From Lamellibrachia satsuma (Eukaryota; Annelida; Polychaeta; Sabellida; Siboglinidae), in assembly GCA_033239005.1 (NCBI GenBank), contig BSQZ01000009.1, positions 4,101,752 through 4,165,751 on the forward strand: a stretch of 64,000 bases of DNA. Reading direction: 5' to 3'. This document shows, one piece after another, positions 1-11,077 of this stretch. The number at the start of each line of letters is the position of its first letter. Position 1 is the stretch's first letter. The notes below the pieces were generated by a model. It saw only the letters and a list, made by a program, of their open reading frames with translations. It ran no database searches and was not told where the DNA came from. The position numbers and the translations under genes were made by a program.

Positions 1-127
1 TATATAAGAAACACAGTTCACAATCAACCGCTGGTTATTATAGTTAGTTACAAGAAAACATACTTCTGTTAATGTACTACATAATTAAACTTTCACCAGA
101 AATTTCCTAGATTTGAGTCGTACTCAC

Positions 128-2382
128 TTTTGAGAGCACCACTGTTGCCATGGAAACCAAATGTGAAACATAGCTGCATGATGCGAGCATTGGAACATTG
201 TCAACATTCCTGCAATCAGTTTCAGCAATGTCAACGACATATAAAACATGGAACAATACACACACGCACGCGCACACGCACGTCACATATCATTGCTTGT
301 AAAATTGTCCTGTAGCAGATGATTTGACCATCATGCAAAGGGACACTGATTAATTACATAATTCAATCAATCAACCAATCAAAGAAATTACTTATACTAA
401 CAACACAGTGTCTTAACTTTAATTGCTTTACAATAGATATCAGTGCACATGACAATGTTTGTAAATGTTTCATTTTATGCTGCAAATGATGGGTGCAATT
501 CATGCACATACAATCTAGGACAAGGCTCTGATAAAATCTAGGAGAATGCTTTTAAATGAGATGGACTGTGGACTCTGCCATCATCTGAATCTTGGAAATG
601 TTGAAAAGCCAAAGATTCCATTCACAATAATATATATGATCCTTTATATATTTCGCAGTTAAGCCATGTTATAATTTTGCCAAAGCCTCAAGAGTAAATT
701 GCTTTTATAGTAAGCGAAAAAATATGCTATTTTTGCAAACTCCTAGACAAAATTTGTGTGATAATACCTGCTAATTATAATGAGGCATTTGACTAGGGCC
801 TCAGCATATTCCAACATGTCACCATCAGCAGCCGATGCACAAGCTGAATTACAGTCAGACAACTGCCGGGTTATCTCCTGAAGCAGACCCTCTGGAAGCT
901 TCGTTAAGTGCGGCCCCTCGGCCATGAAGCTGCAACAAACATTGATACTGTGGCATCATGGTCCCAATGACATCAGCCCGCAACCCACACTGATCCGACA
1001 TCAACTTTGACCCACTGGGATGACTCCACAGCATAACGATTGGTCTGGGTGATAACATCAAGGCGCAACATGAAATTGCTATCAATAATGATCACGTGGC
1101 ATCATGGTTCTGCTGACATGAAAATGTGCACAGCCTAACGGCATCTCATCCCGTTTCACATAATTATTCTTCAACTGCAATGAATCCTATGGCTATAACC
1201 CAGTTAGCAACAGTCTGCAGTCTAAAATGGCCCAATAAATTGGCTCTTTTAACAAACATGTGAAATTCACATTGATCACATTTCTTGATTACTTGATGCT
1301 GAACATTTTATTTCTTTCCAATGCATCATGTTATTTTTGTTATAATAAAAATAATAGCAAACATGCAGATTAAGCCACATACTAAGTCTAATATAGTTGG
1401 AAATGTATTAATGTACTTACAATACCATCACATGCTGTGCAATTATCTGCATGTGTTCATTAATAAAGTGTTCTGGAAACTGTTGTAATCACATTGCAAT
1501 GAGACATGGGGATCATTTACATACATACATACACCCACCCAATTTATATTGACGCACAGGCACTTACCCTTCAGCCAAATGGCTAAATTCCACATCCACA
1601 TATTCCTGGTATGTTTCCAGAAACAACTTCAGGTAACTTTGGAACAGTGCAGCATCATTCTAAAAATAATAATATTGTCATTATTTCATAGCATTAGACA
1701 TAACTGTATTGCACTGAAACTATAGCGAAACACTGGTAGCAACATTCATTCAAATTTCTATTTGGGCAGCATACTTTCCCCCAGAATAAACTGTCATGAA
1801 ATTATGTATTAAATACATTTATATTTGCATGAAGTTAATTTTCAAGACTGCCATGCACAGTAAACATTTATTACCAACACAAATGACCAAATGCTGCATT
1901 CTTCACTGATTAGTCTCAGGTGAGTCTAATAACATAATAAAGAAATTTTTTTTGGTGCTGTAAACATGAAGTATGTAGCATTAAGTCGACAAAGTCTAAA
2001 ACTAGTATCCAGTGTTAGTTATTGACATCACCAGGACCCAGGAGCGAGGCAGGAGCAGAATCTAGCCAGGACCGGGTACACAGCCACGGCACAGCCACAG
2101 GTGTAAATCATGTTGTTCGAGTTAACAAATCTCGTGAAGTTTTTTTTGGCAGGCGTTGACACTTGTTTAAAGGAAACACTATGTATCTTTGTTTCTTCAC
2201 ATGGGAAGATTTGCGATGTGACAGAATGCACTTATCCGACGTCAGCACACGTTGACATCCCCCCACACACACCACACCCCTCGTAACCGACGGGATTGAC
2301 GTCCGGAGAACCGAGTGCATACCTTTGAGGTGTATAACATCCACAACTGGCACAAATTGTCTTCAGCGTTCAACGCATCCAT
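128..2382 (-). CDS. Neurobeachin-like (NBEAL-type) BEACH protein, N-terminal exons, partial
   Basis: Four exons on the minus strand at 2382-2323, 1659-1568, 929-768 and 209-128. All have canonical borders (donors AAAG/GTATGC, AAGG/GTAAGT, GCAG/GTATTA, AAAA/GTGAGT; acceptors TTTTTAG, GTTGCAG, GATTGCAG) and their phases (0, 2, 2, 0) join without a break. The reading frame starts MDALNAEDNLCQLWMLYTSK and continues through an ETYQEYVDVEFSHLAEG segment to SRNVDNVPMLASCSYVSHLV, about 131 residues. The pattern (LxxLWxLY near the start, a helical block, then KxxIIxxRNxxN) matches, from memory, the N-terminus of NBEAL1/NBEAL2, large BEACH/WD40 scaffold proteins of vesicle and granule traffic. The rest of the gene lies left of the window. 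The exon structure is strong; the family name is moderately sure. Confidence 0.7.
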
Positions 2383-2960
2383 ACTGTGCGTTACTTAAAA
2401 CCTGGACGTACAACGTACTGCTTTCCTTCATTAATGCTGGATGTGTTCATGTCGCTGCTTAATGCTGACAAAACACGAAAATACGACAGGTCACAGGGTG
2501 CTTCCTGCATGCCGTAAGGTCATTTCCGGTGTACGGAGAAATTGTGGTGCAAGAAAGATTATTTGATTAAATAATAACAACTTATTGGTATCATTTTATA
2601 TTGCTAATGAATGCCAGTTATTATTATTATTACATTTATTAGTTAATGGTTAAATCGATAGGAAGCTGAAGAGAAAGTTCGATTATGCGAGATCTGAGAG
2701 GGGCGCTACTTCTATTTTTAACCTTTGTCGACTAGTTACTAGCCTAGTGTGGGCTTTTCCCAAAATGTATATGGGGAATCCCGCAAAAGGTTTCCATTCT
2801 ACGGTTATGTCATTATAATATTGTCATCTATGGGAGTGTTTGTGTTACTTCTTTAGCATTGCTGTGTAACAGTTTATATACAAATAATTATGAATAGACT
2901 CTAATATATATGCTGACCAGTCGATAGCGTAGCCTAGTTAGAGATCGAGCTGTACGTGTG
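2383..2960. promoter_or_regulatory. Divergent intergenic region between the NBEAL-like gene and cGLR copy 1
   Basis: Non-coding interval between the ATG of the minus-strand NBEAL-like gene and the putative first exon of cGLR copy 1. On the minus strand, 2536-2520 reads ACCGGAAATGA, an ETS-type core common in housekeeping promoters, about 140 bp upstream of the ATG. An AT-rich stretch follows to about 2700. I infer the NBEAL-like transcription start lies near 2400-2540. No open frame of note. Confidence 0.3.
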
Positions 2961-2964
2961 GCCT

Positions 2965-3094
2965 GTGACGACTATACGGTTTCTGGGAAATTAGTTCACC
3001 GATCAAGCGACGGTTTAGACGTACGTCGCTGAATTTCTTGTATTGTCACAACAGACAACGCCACCTGAAAACAACGATCGAACATTCAAACACA
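2965..3094 (+). promoter_or_regulatory. Candidate promoter and non-coding first exon of cGLR copy 1
   Basis: GGTTTCTGGGAAA at about 2978 contains TTCTGGGAA (2981-2989), a perfect STAT-type TTCNNNGAA, at the place where other copies have GGTTTCTTGAAAA before their ISRE-like box. A strong donor, CACA/GTAAGTGC, follows at 3094/3095. The next good acceptor ahead of the copy 1 coding exon is GGTTTCAG at 7400, giving a roughly 4.3 kb intron. There is no ATG in the putative exon, so it would be 5' UTR. The assignment rests on position and partial resemblance to the better-conserved cassettes at 26.5, 37.7 and 51.9 kb. Confidence 0.4.
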
Positions 3095-4240
3095 GTAAGT
3101 GCTCGTTTCGTCAGTTTTGTAATTTTCTTTATAGTTATACGATCGACGTAATTTAAGGGAGACCGGGGCTATAGGCCCCGGGGCAAGTCCGCCAACCGGC
3201 TTTTATTCCGTGCCTTTGCAGAATTGAATAATTTCGGTCACACGACTAGGTCACATATGTTCATCAAACTACCTACAGCGGGAAACTGGCGTCCACGAGT
3301 TGCTGGCTGGAAAGTTGTGAGCTAGAACACTGATTTTGGTGACTGTTTAATTTTTTTTTCAGTTTTCAGTACTTATAAGTGGCATTGGTTAGACATTCAG
3401 AGTGCTAGACTAGGCAAGTAATCTAAAAAAAATTACATCGGGGTACCTATAAATGTTATAAGCTGTCACCCATGCCATGTTTTTTTTACTTTTACCAGTC
3501 ACAACCAGCCCGGATGACACTTTCTATTATGATTTTTTTTACTGTGTAGTGAGCTATTTAGCGAAGATGGTGTTTTTTTAAATGTATACATAATCGGCTG
3601 TAACTCTACTAATTATAGAGCTACATAACTAAATGTGGTATCAAAATATCTGGAATAAGGAGGACTGTGTTATAAATAAATAAATGTGTCACTGTTATAG
3701 CAATATTCGACAAAAAACACAAAACGTACCAAAATATATCAATATTTTATTTTGGTTTCGGAACCAAAGGTGTACAATAGTTTCTATGACTTCTTACGTA
3801 CATGGTACATGTCAATTATGTTTATCACAACATAATGCCAGTTCATTTCCAAACAAAACAACACCATCTGGTTCGCTATATTTATAAACAATGGAAAATT
3901 ACTGATTATTATGCACAAATCAATGTTACCCCCCATATTTTCAAGATTGTCAGAAAGTGAAGCACTACAGTCATTGAGAGGCATATCTTAATTAAGCCCC
4001 AATTAACAATACTGATATTAAAACATGTTTACATGTTGATAAAAACTTATATTGTTACACAGGGTAATCTTATCCACCAGTCAGTTAAATGCCACCCTTT
4101 CTCCACACCGGAAAGGGGCTCGGATTGTTCAATGTTCTGCTGCATAAAATAGCACCCATCCCCGCCAAATCACTGCATATAAGGGAAGATCATTCATTTA
4201 CTGTGAAGATAGACATTAGAAGGATACGTGTAACTGACAA
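3095..4240 (+). other. Intron-like AT-rich stretch, nothing recognised
   Basis: Presumed start of intron 1 of cGLR copy 1. GGGAGACCGGGGCTAT near 3160 resembles the end of the inverted-repeat element seen at 30084 and 39942. Otherwise AT-rich sequence with short T runs and no supported gene. Confidence 0.3.
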
Positions 4241-6775
4241 TTAGTCTGATTCTTCAACGTGCATCGTAGTAAATAGGTTCCAACAGATATCATCGTTGCA
4301 TGAACATGCACCTGTGCTCTTTAGCTGCTTGGATCTGCAGGTGTATCTTGCAGTTGCACAACTTTTGTATTCGCAATGCACAATATCTGAGAATTCCTGA
4401 GGTAAGGGGTCCTCTATCATCAGCTGTGGGTGAAGTTGTCCACTGGTGGGATTCTTGTACCAGCCATTATTGATGGGTGAAATGGGGTCAGGGGACGTGT
4501 TATCTGCCAAATACCAAACACGGCACATTGGACGTGTTTGGCAACACAACTCTGGGTAGGCGAAAGCTTTTCTCGATTTTTTTTTTATATTTCTTAAATA
4601 GCTTGCAACGCACTTCGTTGATGGCTGCATCGTTAGTGCATGATGAATATACTCTGCAGATGAATTCCTCTGCTTGTTTGTCTGTGGCTTCAGAAAGAGC
4701 TCCGCCTCCAAGATGATGCCATATAACTGCATGCTTCTGGAATGTTTTCCATGTTGATTTTTTTGCCGTGTCCATTCAGCTGACTGACAGTGTCACATCC
4801 TGTTAATGCATGATATACTGGGATGTTCCTTCGGAGAGTAGGGTGTAACTGTTGTCATGAACAGTAATGAAGCGTCGCTGTTTTGCTGTTCCTGTTCTCA
4901 TCCATAATTTTCCACTCAGTTGTGCTGAAAAGTGATTCACAAGTACCAACACATCACCGTCTCTACTCGCGATGATAACGCGTTCAAACCCTGCTTCGTA
5001 AGCTGCAGTGGCATGTAGTATGATGCGCGTATCAGCCTCTAATAGGTCGATTCATGTGCGGACGCATTTATGATTGGTAGGCAGCTCACGAATGTTACTT
5101 GTTGATTAAAGCCCGTCCAAGCAGGTACTGACTGGTCAGGAGTGCAGTAGTGTCTTGTGAGTAGCCAACAAACGTCTTTGATATTTGCTGTCGTGGTCAA
5201 GATTTGGATTTGGTTCGTAGCTTTCCAGGTCAACATCAACAACAAATCTAGGTATTGGACGAGCAATGGCTTCGGGTGCATGATTCAACTGCGTTTTAAC
5301 TCCTCCGGTGTTTTGAGGAAGCCTCATTTTCCAAGAGGTATTTGTTGTTCACTTTGACCTGTTGGCTCTCCTCTTTGTAATGCAACCATCTGGGTGGCAT
5401 GGAATATTCCTTTACCATCGAAAGTTTCCTCTATGATATCGATTCTGCTGCAAATTGGAGAAATTTGCTTTCAAGAAGATTGGGTAGAACTGGAAAATTG
5501 CCATTTTCAATGAATTTGTCCAATGTTTTCTTTGTCAGAGTCGTGTCAACACGCTGTACCTGACTGTGATGGAATGCCCAGCATTGTGAAAAAGGTTCAC
5601 AAGAGTCCTTGATCGCGTTGCTTGGTGGATACTCATTCCGAAGCCAACATGTTTGGGGGTAAGGGTTTTACCCCTTGAGATAGCATGCACAGTGTCTTGG
5701 CCAAAACTAAGGGATGGCCGTCTGGTGGTGTCATCAGCATCTTCATCTGTTTGTCCCGACAAACAGGTGTGCACACCTTGTTCTGACACTACGCCTTCCA
5801 GTTCTCCTTTTGCCTCATTCAAAGTTTGTACAACTACTTTCGCTGGAACTACCTGGAATAATAGCTGTGGTTCATGGGGACCTAGCTGTAGTTCATGGGG
5901 ACCTAGCTGTGGTTCATGGGGACCTAGCTGTGGTTCATGGGGACCTAGCTGTAGTTCATGGGGACCTAGCTGTGGTTCATGGGGACCTAGCTGTGGTTCA
6001 TGGGGACCTAGCTGTGGTTCATGGGGACCTAGCTGTGGTTCATGGGACCTAGCTGTGGCACAAACTCGATTTCCCCTGGAGCAGCCTTTGCAACTTATCG
6101 TTAAATCGTGTCCTGTGCTGCTTGTAACTGCCAGCATCAACTTTGACAACAGCCCAACAGACCTTTCCCAAACAACCAATAAGCTGTATATTTCACATTT
6201 AGTTACTCCTATGGAAACATACACATATCTTTAGGGTTAGAGCCTAGAGTCTTTTTCTCGCAATCAGCTTTCCTCTTGAACTGGATCTGGATGTAACACT
6301 TGATGTGGTACGTGGCATCAGCAACTACTACATCACTCACCCCGGCTAACCTACACATCATAATACAGTCATGTCTCGCTGCATGGATGACCCTATCAGA
6401 AACATTCCTAGTTACAAGTCTGGTTTTTTTTCGGAAGAAACCGTCTGACAAAAAGTGCATAACTCAGAATCTAATGTTTCCATGTTGCTTCGCAAGGTCT
6501 GGTTCTTTTAGCTTGTTGAAGCTTCCTCATCAGCACAATGTGATTTTTTAGCATCAAAGTGTTTCTTCGGTCTGCCCAGATGCAATGAACTTGTGAATGT
6601 AACATAACAGTTTTTATGATATACCATTTCATAATCTTTATATCGTTTACGTTCAACCATGGCTTGCTGTACTCTGTCCAGGCCATTGGTGCCAAGTTTT
6701 TGAGTGGGATCTTTAGAAGATTCCTACTGGCAAAGAAGGCATGAGCTCCAGTCGGTAGTTGTGTCACTGCTCCTC
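4241..6775 (-). pseudogene. Degenerate copy of a multi-copy animal protein with a TGCD motif and cysteine-rich tail
   Basis: Read on the minus strand from about 6770 to 4241, pieces in different frames align in order with a large uncharacterised, usually intronless protein family scattered through many invertebrate and fish genomes. The order is: an N-terminal block with ADATYHIKCY (about 6340); HQATRSRTLVNLFHNAGHSI (about 5610); FNQQVT then LPIINASAHES (about 5060-5110); YHALTGCDTVSQLNGHGKK (about 4755-4830); a helical block; and a C-terminal cysteine cluster with CxCND-type residues (about 4290-4360). Frames break at least at 4755 (a one-base shift just after GHGKK), near 5135 and near 5535, so it is not functional as written. 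A 21-bp in-frame repeat sits in its middle. The family is recognised from its motifs only and its function is unknown to me; mobility is suspected because copies are numerous. Confidence 0.65.
5863..6058 (-). repeat. 21-bp tandem repeat inside the TGCD pseudogene
   Basis: About nine copies of a 21-bp unit (AGCTGTGGTTCATGGGGACC plus one base). On the minus strand it reads as the heptapeptide GPHEPQL (variant GPHELQL) in frame with the flanking pseudogene protein. The unit length is a multiple of three and the frame is open throughout, so the array may have expanded while the gene was still coding. Confidence 0.9.
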
Positions 6776-7400
6776 TATCCGATTCTGTCTCATTTCATTG
6801 GTTTAATTTCGTGGAATATAAAGCTCTTTTATATGACGCATATGTGAACGTTAGAATTACATTCGATATATTGTACATACATTGGCGAAACGTAGATGCT
6901 TGGTTCTGAAACGGGCCCTGGTTACATTTATACTCACAACACTGTTTGTGATACTGGGTACACCATATAATTAGCTATATTTCATAGGATTATGAAACTG
7001 ACACTGTAGCAGTGGGGTCAATTACATATAAAACAACAAATCATACACTGACACCAACTCTATATAAATCTGGCGGCAATGACAAATAAAGGGAGTAACG
7101 TTGTATTTTGGGTTGTCACTTAATGTTATTACATTATTTATCGAACCAGTTTATCGCCCGCCCGCCCGCCCGCCCGCCCGCCCGCCCGCCCGCCCGCCCG
7201 CCCGCCCGCCCGCCCGCCCGCCCGCCCGCCCGCCCGCCCGCCCGCCCGCCCGCCCGCGTGCCTAAGAACTACCTATTGACCGGGATATCCACCATGCAAG
7301 GGTTTTCGTTAGCGCATACAGAAATAATGAGTATGCTACGTGGAGGTACGTGTATGTACGTGTGTTAACTAATATGAAATGACATATTGGTTGGTTTCAG
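6776..7400 (+). other. Intron end before cGLR copy 1, with a (CCCG)n run
   Basis: Non-coding. It holds a perfect (CCCG)n tetranucleotide run of about 100 bp at 7157-7256, G-rich on the minus strand, and ends in the acceptor TTGGTTGGTTTCAG at 7400. No gene. Confidence 0.6.
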
Positions 7401-7406
7401 GGCGCT

Positions 7407-8471
7407 ATGGCAACGAACATCGAGCAAGATGAGACTGTTTGCAGTTGGCATGGCGACGAAGAGCTACACGGGCACCTGCGAGACTTCCACGACAGCGCGG
7501 CGCGGTTTCCAAAGAAAGAAACAGACGCCGCGAGGAAATTCCACACCGATCTAACGAAAAAGCTGGAAACCGAGCTGAAGAACCGCGGCAAATGTACCCG
7601 GGTCGAATTCACCGGCAGCTCATACGAGGGGGTGAAGGTGTCGAACAACATTGAGTTTGACGTGATGATGATCGCATCCGTGTCGCACAACCACGTGAAG
7701 GTGGAGCCGACGAAACACGCTGGCTACTTCCACCTGCGCGCCATAACGGACAACAAGGAGAACGTGCCTGTTTCGAAATTTAAAAAGATGCTGACTGAGA
7801 AGTCGTTGGTGTCGCCAAACAAAGCTGCTGGCGCATTCTACGGAAATGTCAACAGGTACGTCAGCAAGACAGAGGATGTGAGAAAGAAGATCAAGATGAA
7901 ACGACACGGGCCAGCCGCGCAACTAGAAGTCTACAAGCAGGGTTTCGAGGACAAAGAACCGTGGTATTTCGTCGATGTCGTCACAGCCTTTGAAGTGATG
8001 AATGGCGACAGTCGTTCCATCTACGTGGCTAAGTCAAAGAAAGGAGACGATATGTCATGGAGGATATCCTATTCGATCGAAGAAAAGGAAAAACTAATCA
8101 GTATTGACGGAGACAACGGCTGTCGCAAGCAGGTATTGCGCATCCTGAAGGCTCTGCTCAACCGCGAAGCCGGGTTGCAGAAGCTGACATCGTATCACAT
8201 GAAGACGGCGCTCTTGCACGAAGTGGACACGGTTGAGAGCTGGAAACCGCAGGAACTCGTCCCGAGATTGATCGGTGTCCTCCGTCGTCTCTACCTAATG
8301 ACGAAAGAGGAGACGTTTCCCCATTACCATGATCCGAATATTAATCTGCTTGATGAGATACCAAACCCTCGTACAATAACCAACATACGTGACAGGTTCC
8401 GCCGGTTGCTTCGAAGCAAGGAACGATTTATGCGAGCGTTTCAGTACAGAAGAGCGATAATCTCGGCATAG
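7407..8471 (+). CDS. cGAS-like receptor (cGLR), copy 1
   Basis: A 354-residue nucleotidyltransferase of the Mab-21/cGAS family. The family senses foreign nucleic acid and makes a cyclic dinucleotide that activates STING; ligand and product of this copy are unknown. Visible: the GS motif (G70-S71) followed by SYEG; catalytic acids E83 and D85 in IEFDVM and D190 in WYFVDVV; then the C-terminal helical half with GCRKQVLRILK (about 244-254) and LTSYHMKTALLHE (about 267-279). The latter matches the cGAS segment that contacts nucleotide. The zinc-thumb residues H and CC of vertebrate cGAS are absent; only the C before RK remains, as in insect cGLRs. The coding exon starts at 7401 after GGTTTCAG, and the ATG is six bases in. 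This is the most divergent of the six copies: different N-terminus, about 15 extra residues before the third acid, and a C-terminus RRAIISA without a CaaX box. Confidence 0.9.
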   Translation: MATNIEQDETVCSWHGDEELHGHLRDFHDSAARFPKKETDAARKFHTDLTKKLETELKNRGKCTRVEFTGSSYEGVKVSNNIEFDVMMIASVSHNHVKVEPTKHAGYFHLRAITDNKENVPVSKFKKMLTEKSLVSPNKAAGAFYGNVNRYVSKTEDVRKKIKMKRHGPAAQLEVYKQGFEDKEPWYFVDVVTAFEVMNGDSRSIYVAKSKKGDDMSWRISYSIEEKEKLISIDGDNGCRKQVLRILKALLNREAGLQKLTSYHMKTALLHEVDTVESWKPQELVPRLIGVLRRLYLMTKEETFPHYHDPNINLLDEIPNPRTITNIRDRFRRLLRSKERFMRAFQYRRAIISA

Positions 8472-8707
8472 TGACTTGTCGCATTGTTACGAAGTAGCAG
8501 TTTGACATAGGTTAGTAAATAACCATTTATGTTATAGAATTACTATTTTCCAGCCGGTGATATAATATTATATTACGTGATAAATTTTGTCAACTCGACG
8601 ATGTGTCTGGCGATTCTGTGAACATTAAAATATCATACCGTAGTTTTGTAAATGTGTTCTATTACATGTTTTTTTTTACATACTAATCAGGAGAAATATA
8701 CCATGTA

Positions 8708-8784
<77 letters not shown>

Positions 8785-8874
8785 CAGAGAGACAGGGAGG
8801 GAGAGAGGGAGGGAGGGAGGGAGGGAGGGCAGGGAGGCAGGGAGGGAGGGAGGGAGGGAGGCAGGGAGGGAGGG
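8708..8874 (+). repeat. Purine-rich (GA)n/(GACA)n/(GGGA)n repeat
   Basis: A (GA)n tract passes into GACA and then GGGAGG units, about 165 bp of almost pure purine on the plus strand, 240 bp after the copy 1 stop codon. Simple repeat; the minus-strand frame through it is an artefact. Confidence 0.95.
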
Positions 8875-9449
8875 CTAATTGTGCATATGTATGAAACTTA
8901 TCGCTACGTGCCATTTAGAATATCATATATAGGTGACATTTGTATCATAACATTTACAGCAAGTCCATTACACATTATCTAACTGCCTTAGATATTATGT
9001 CAACATCACTACAATTTACACCCTGGTCATATGCTCTCGATACATACAAGTATGCCAATATACTCCGTATCTGATGTAAATAAGATGTCAACAGGAATGA
9101 CAGACGGAACTTTGACTTACTGTCCATACATTTATTTCATAGACACACAGACGACGGAGAGACACTGATATGTCACGCATGACTCGTCCACGGCAGTGGT
9201 TTCGTTGGAGGAAGACGCCAACCGCTGTTTCGTTTAGCATCGTGCATAAATATATTTTTTCTCAAGACACCGTTTGTTTTCCGATCACATCCATTGTCGA
9301 CTCTGACTCGGACAATTGAGATGCTTAGTTAACCAAAGCAATCGCAGAGACTCGATAGATGCACTGCTTGATTGATTGATTCATTATTCTGTACAATTGC
9401 ATACACGTATAACGATAAAACATAAAACCTAAGACATCACAAAGTAACA

Positions 9450-9489
<40 letters not shown>

Positions 9490-9739
9490 CATGCACGCAC
9501 GCACGCACACATGCGCACGCACGGACGCTCAAACATACGCATGCACGCTCACACATACACGCACACGTACGCACGCGCAAGTACTATTATTTCCAAAATG
9601 ACCCTTCACCCACTGACGTGTGCGATTGAACACTAAACTATTCAAGGTCAAGGTCAACGATCCAGGGAATTCCATTGGTCTATATATGTACACATTTAGA
9701 TAAGTGAATGTGGGTTTTTCCAATGTTTGCAAGTTACAT
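8875..9739 (+). other. Intergenic, cGLR copies 1 to 2
   Basis: No gene seen. Contains a (GCAC)n-type microsatellite at 9450-9575 on otherwise unremarkable sequence. The regulatory cassette of copy 2 begins at about 9740. Confidence 0.4.
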
Positions 9740-9904
9740 TACGCGATTTCTTGTAAAGCGAAACCGTCCGTGTGTATTTCCCCGCGACTTTGTTTCCAGT
9801 TATATCTCGCGTTAACGACTCGCGCGTTCGTTTGATTCCCGTCCACTGCGACAGAAGTCACTTATTTGTACATCTTACAGCACGCATTTGCACGTCAGAA
9901 GCCA
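9740..9904 (+). promoter_or_regulatory. ISRE-like promoter cassette of cGLR copy 2
   Basis: TTTCTTGTAAAGCGAAACCG at 9747-9766 aligns with the GGTTTCTTGAAAATCGAAACC cassette of copies 4 and 5. The box GTAAAGCGAAACC (9753-9765) keeps the CGAAAC half of an interferon-stimulated response element. The upstream palindrome and the TTTCCC box are not clearly preserved (a TTTCCCC lies at about 9777). The exon ending at 10023 follows. Confidence 0.5.
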
Positions 9905-10023
9905 ATGGCTTCCTTGGCCATTTGCAATCTGCGGTTTCTGCTTTTTGTGGCAATCTTATCAAACCTTGTCTGCACGATCGACTGTAAGACTAGGTCTACG
10001 AAAAAAAACAAGCATCGTCACAG
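9905..10023 (+). CDS. Candidate first coding exon of cGLR copy 2, signal-peptide-like
   Basis: From ATG 9905 the frame runs MASLAICNLR then FLLFVAILSNLVC, a basic residue followed by a 13-residue hydrophobic core, then a basic stretch KTRSTKKNKHRH, to the donor CACAG/GTAAGA at 10023/10024. The exon ends with two spare bases (AG). The acceptor at 12373 opens exon 2 with one base (A) that completes an AGA codon and continues in frame, without a stop, into the copy 2 catalytic domain. This would explain why copy 2 can lack an ATG of its own. The homologous exon of copy 6 (ends 48649) is not in frame with its coding exon, so coding use here would be specific to this copy. Splicing is inferred, not shown. 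Confidence 0.4.
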
Positions 10024-10690
10024 GTAAGACCTGCCTCTTCCAACGCCTGGTGTTTACAGGCGCGTTCACACGCGTTACGTTCAACGTCTTGCCATCGTAC
10101 GCGGATTTAGTCTTTCTCTTATTTTGTTGGCAGAACGTTAATTTTTGCAAAACAGTTAAAATATTGAATAAATATGCATTTAATGCTTATTAATTATTTA
10201 TTGATGAAACAATGACTGGGATTACGGATATATTACCTACAATCTAAATTTATTGATGTGGTTTTTGCAACAAATGACAACTAAATCTAATTGGTTTGGA
10301 ATGTAAACCAAGTTAATAATTCACGTTCGATTGCATTTAAGCTAAGGAAACAAATTATATGTATATACTGTTGACGTACTATGAGTATGTCACGTGCGTA
10401 CAGTTGTATCCTGTATTTAGTCAGCATTATCAGTATTATATAGTTTTATTTGTAATAGACCAAGTAATATAAGTATTACACTACTTCATGCCCATTGTCA
10501 ACAATTGCATTGTTGTGTAATGTAGTGATTACGTAACTACTTCAATTATGTTTGTATAATACCGAAATAAAGATTAAAATAAAATTAATTAATGCATTCA
10601 TTCACGCACGGAGAGATGTGGGAGAGATGGGGAGAGATGTACGAGGTCCATAATTTTGTACTCGTGCCGGAATCAGTCATGCGTGACCAA

Positions 10691-11077
10691 GGGCGTCCGC
10701 AGGCTTTTTTTCTAGAGGAGGGGGGCAAAATATTCTGCTGTCTGATTTCGACTAGAAATCTTTACACTTCCAGGGGGGCAAATATTCTAATGTCTGATTT
10801 CGACTAGAAATCTTTACACTTCCAGAGGGGGGGGGCAAATATTCTGCTGTCTGATTTCGACTAGAAATCTTTACACTTCCAGAGGGGGGCAAACATCTTT
10901 ACACTTACCAAAATGTCTACTTTCAATGAACAATAACGACATAATTGTATATAATCAATTAACAAATATATTAGATGATCTACTTAACACAAATAGTAGA
11001 CAATCTACTTGCCATTACAGATTTTACAAAGATCCAGGGGGATGTGCCCCCCACCTTTGCCCCCCCTCCGGACGCCC
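10691..11077 (+). mobile_element. Small non-autonomous inverted-repeat element with internal tandem repeats
   Basis: GGGCGTCCG at 10691-10699 is matched by its reverse complement CGGACGCCC at 11069-11077, each followed inward by G-rich/C-rich sequence (AGGAGGGGGGC and GCCCCCCCTC). Inside are three to four copies of a 57-bp unit containing GATTTCGACTAGAAATC, itself a palindrome. No protein-coding sequence, so a MITE-like element. Lies in intron 1 of cGLR copy 2. Confidence 0.6.

Noticed and set aside
7108..7368. Frame with repeated PPAR
   Set aside because: Read-through of the (CCCG)n run.
8065..8200. Zinc-thumb of vertebrate cGAS in the cGLR copies
   Set aside because: Only the Cys before Arg-Lys is present; the His and the Cys-Cys pair are missing in all six copies, so no zinc thumb is annotated.
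10050..10065. Acceptor-like TGTTTACAG/GCGC shortly after each first-exon donor as a second 5' exon
   Set aside because: Conserved in several copies, but in copy 2 it lies only about 40 bp after the donor, too short for an intron; more likely shared ancestry of the intron start.
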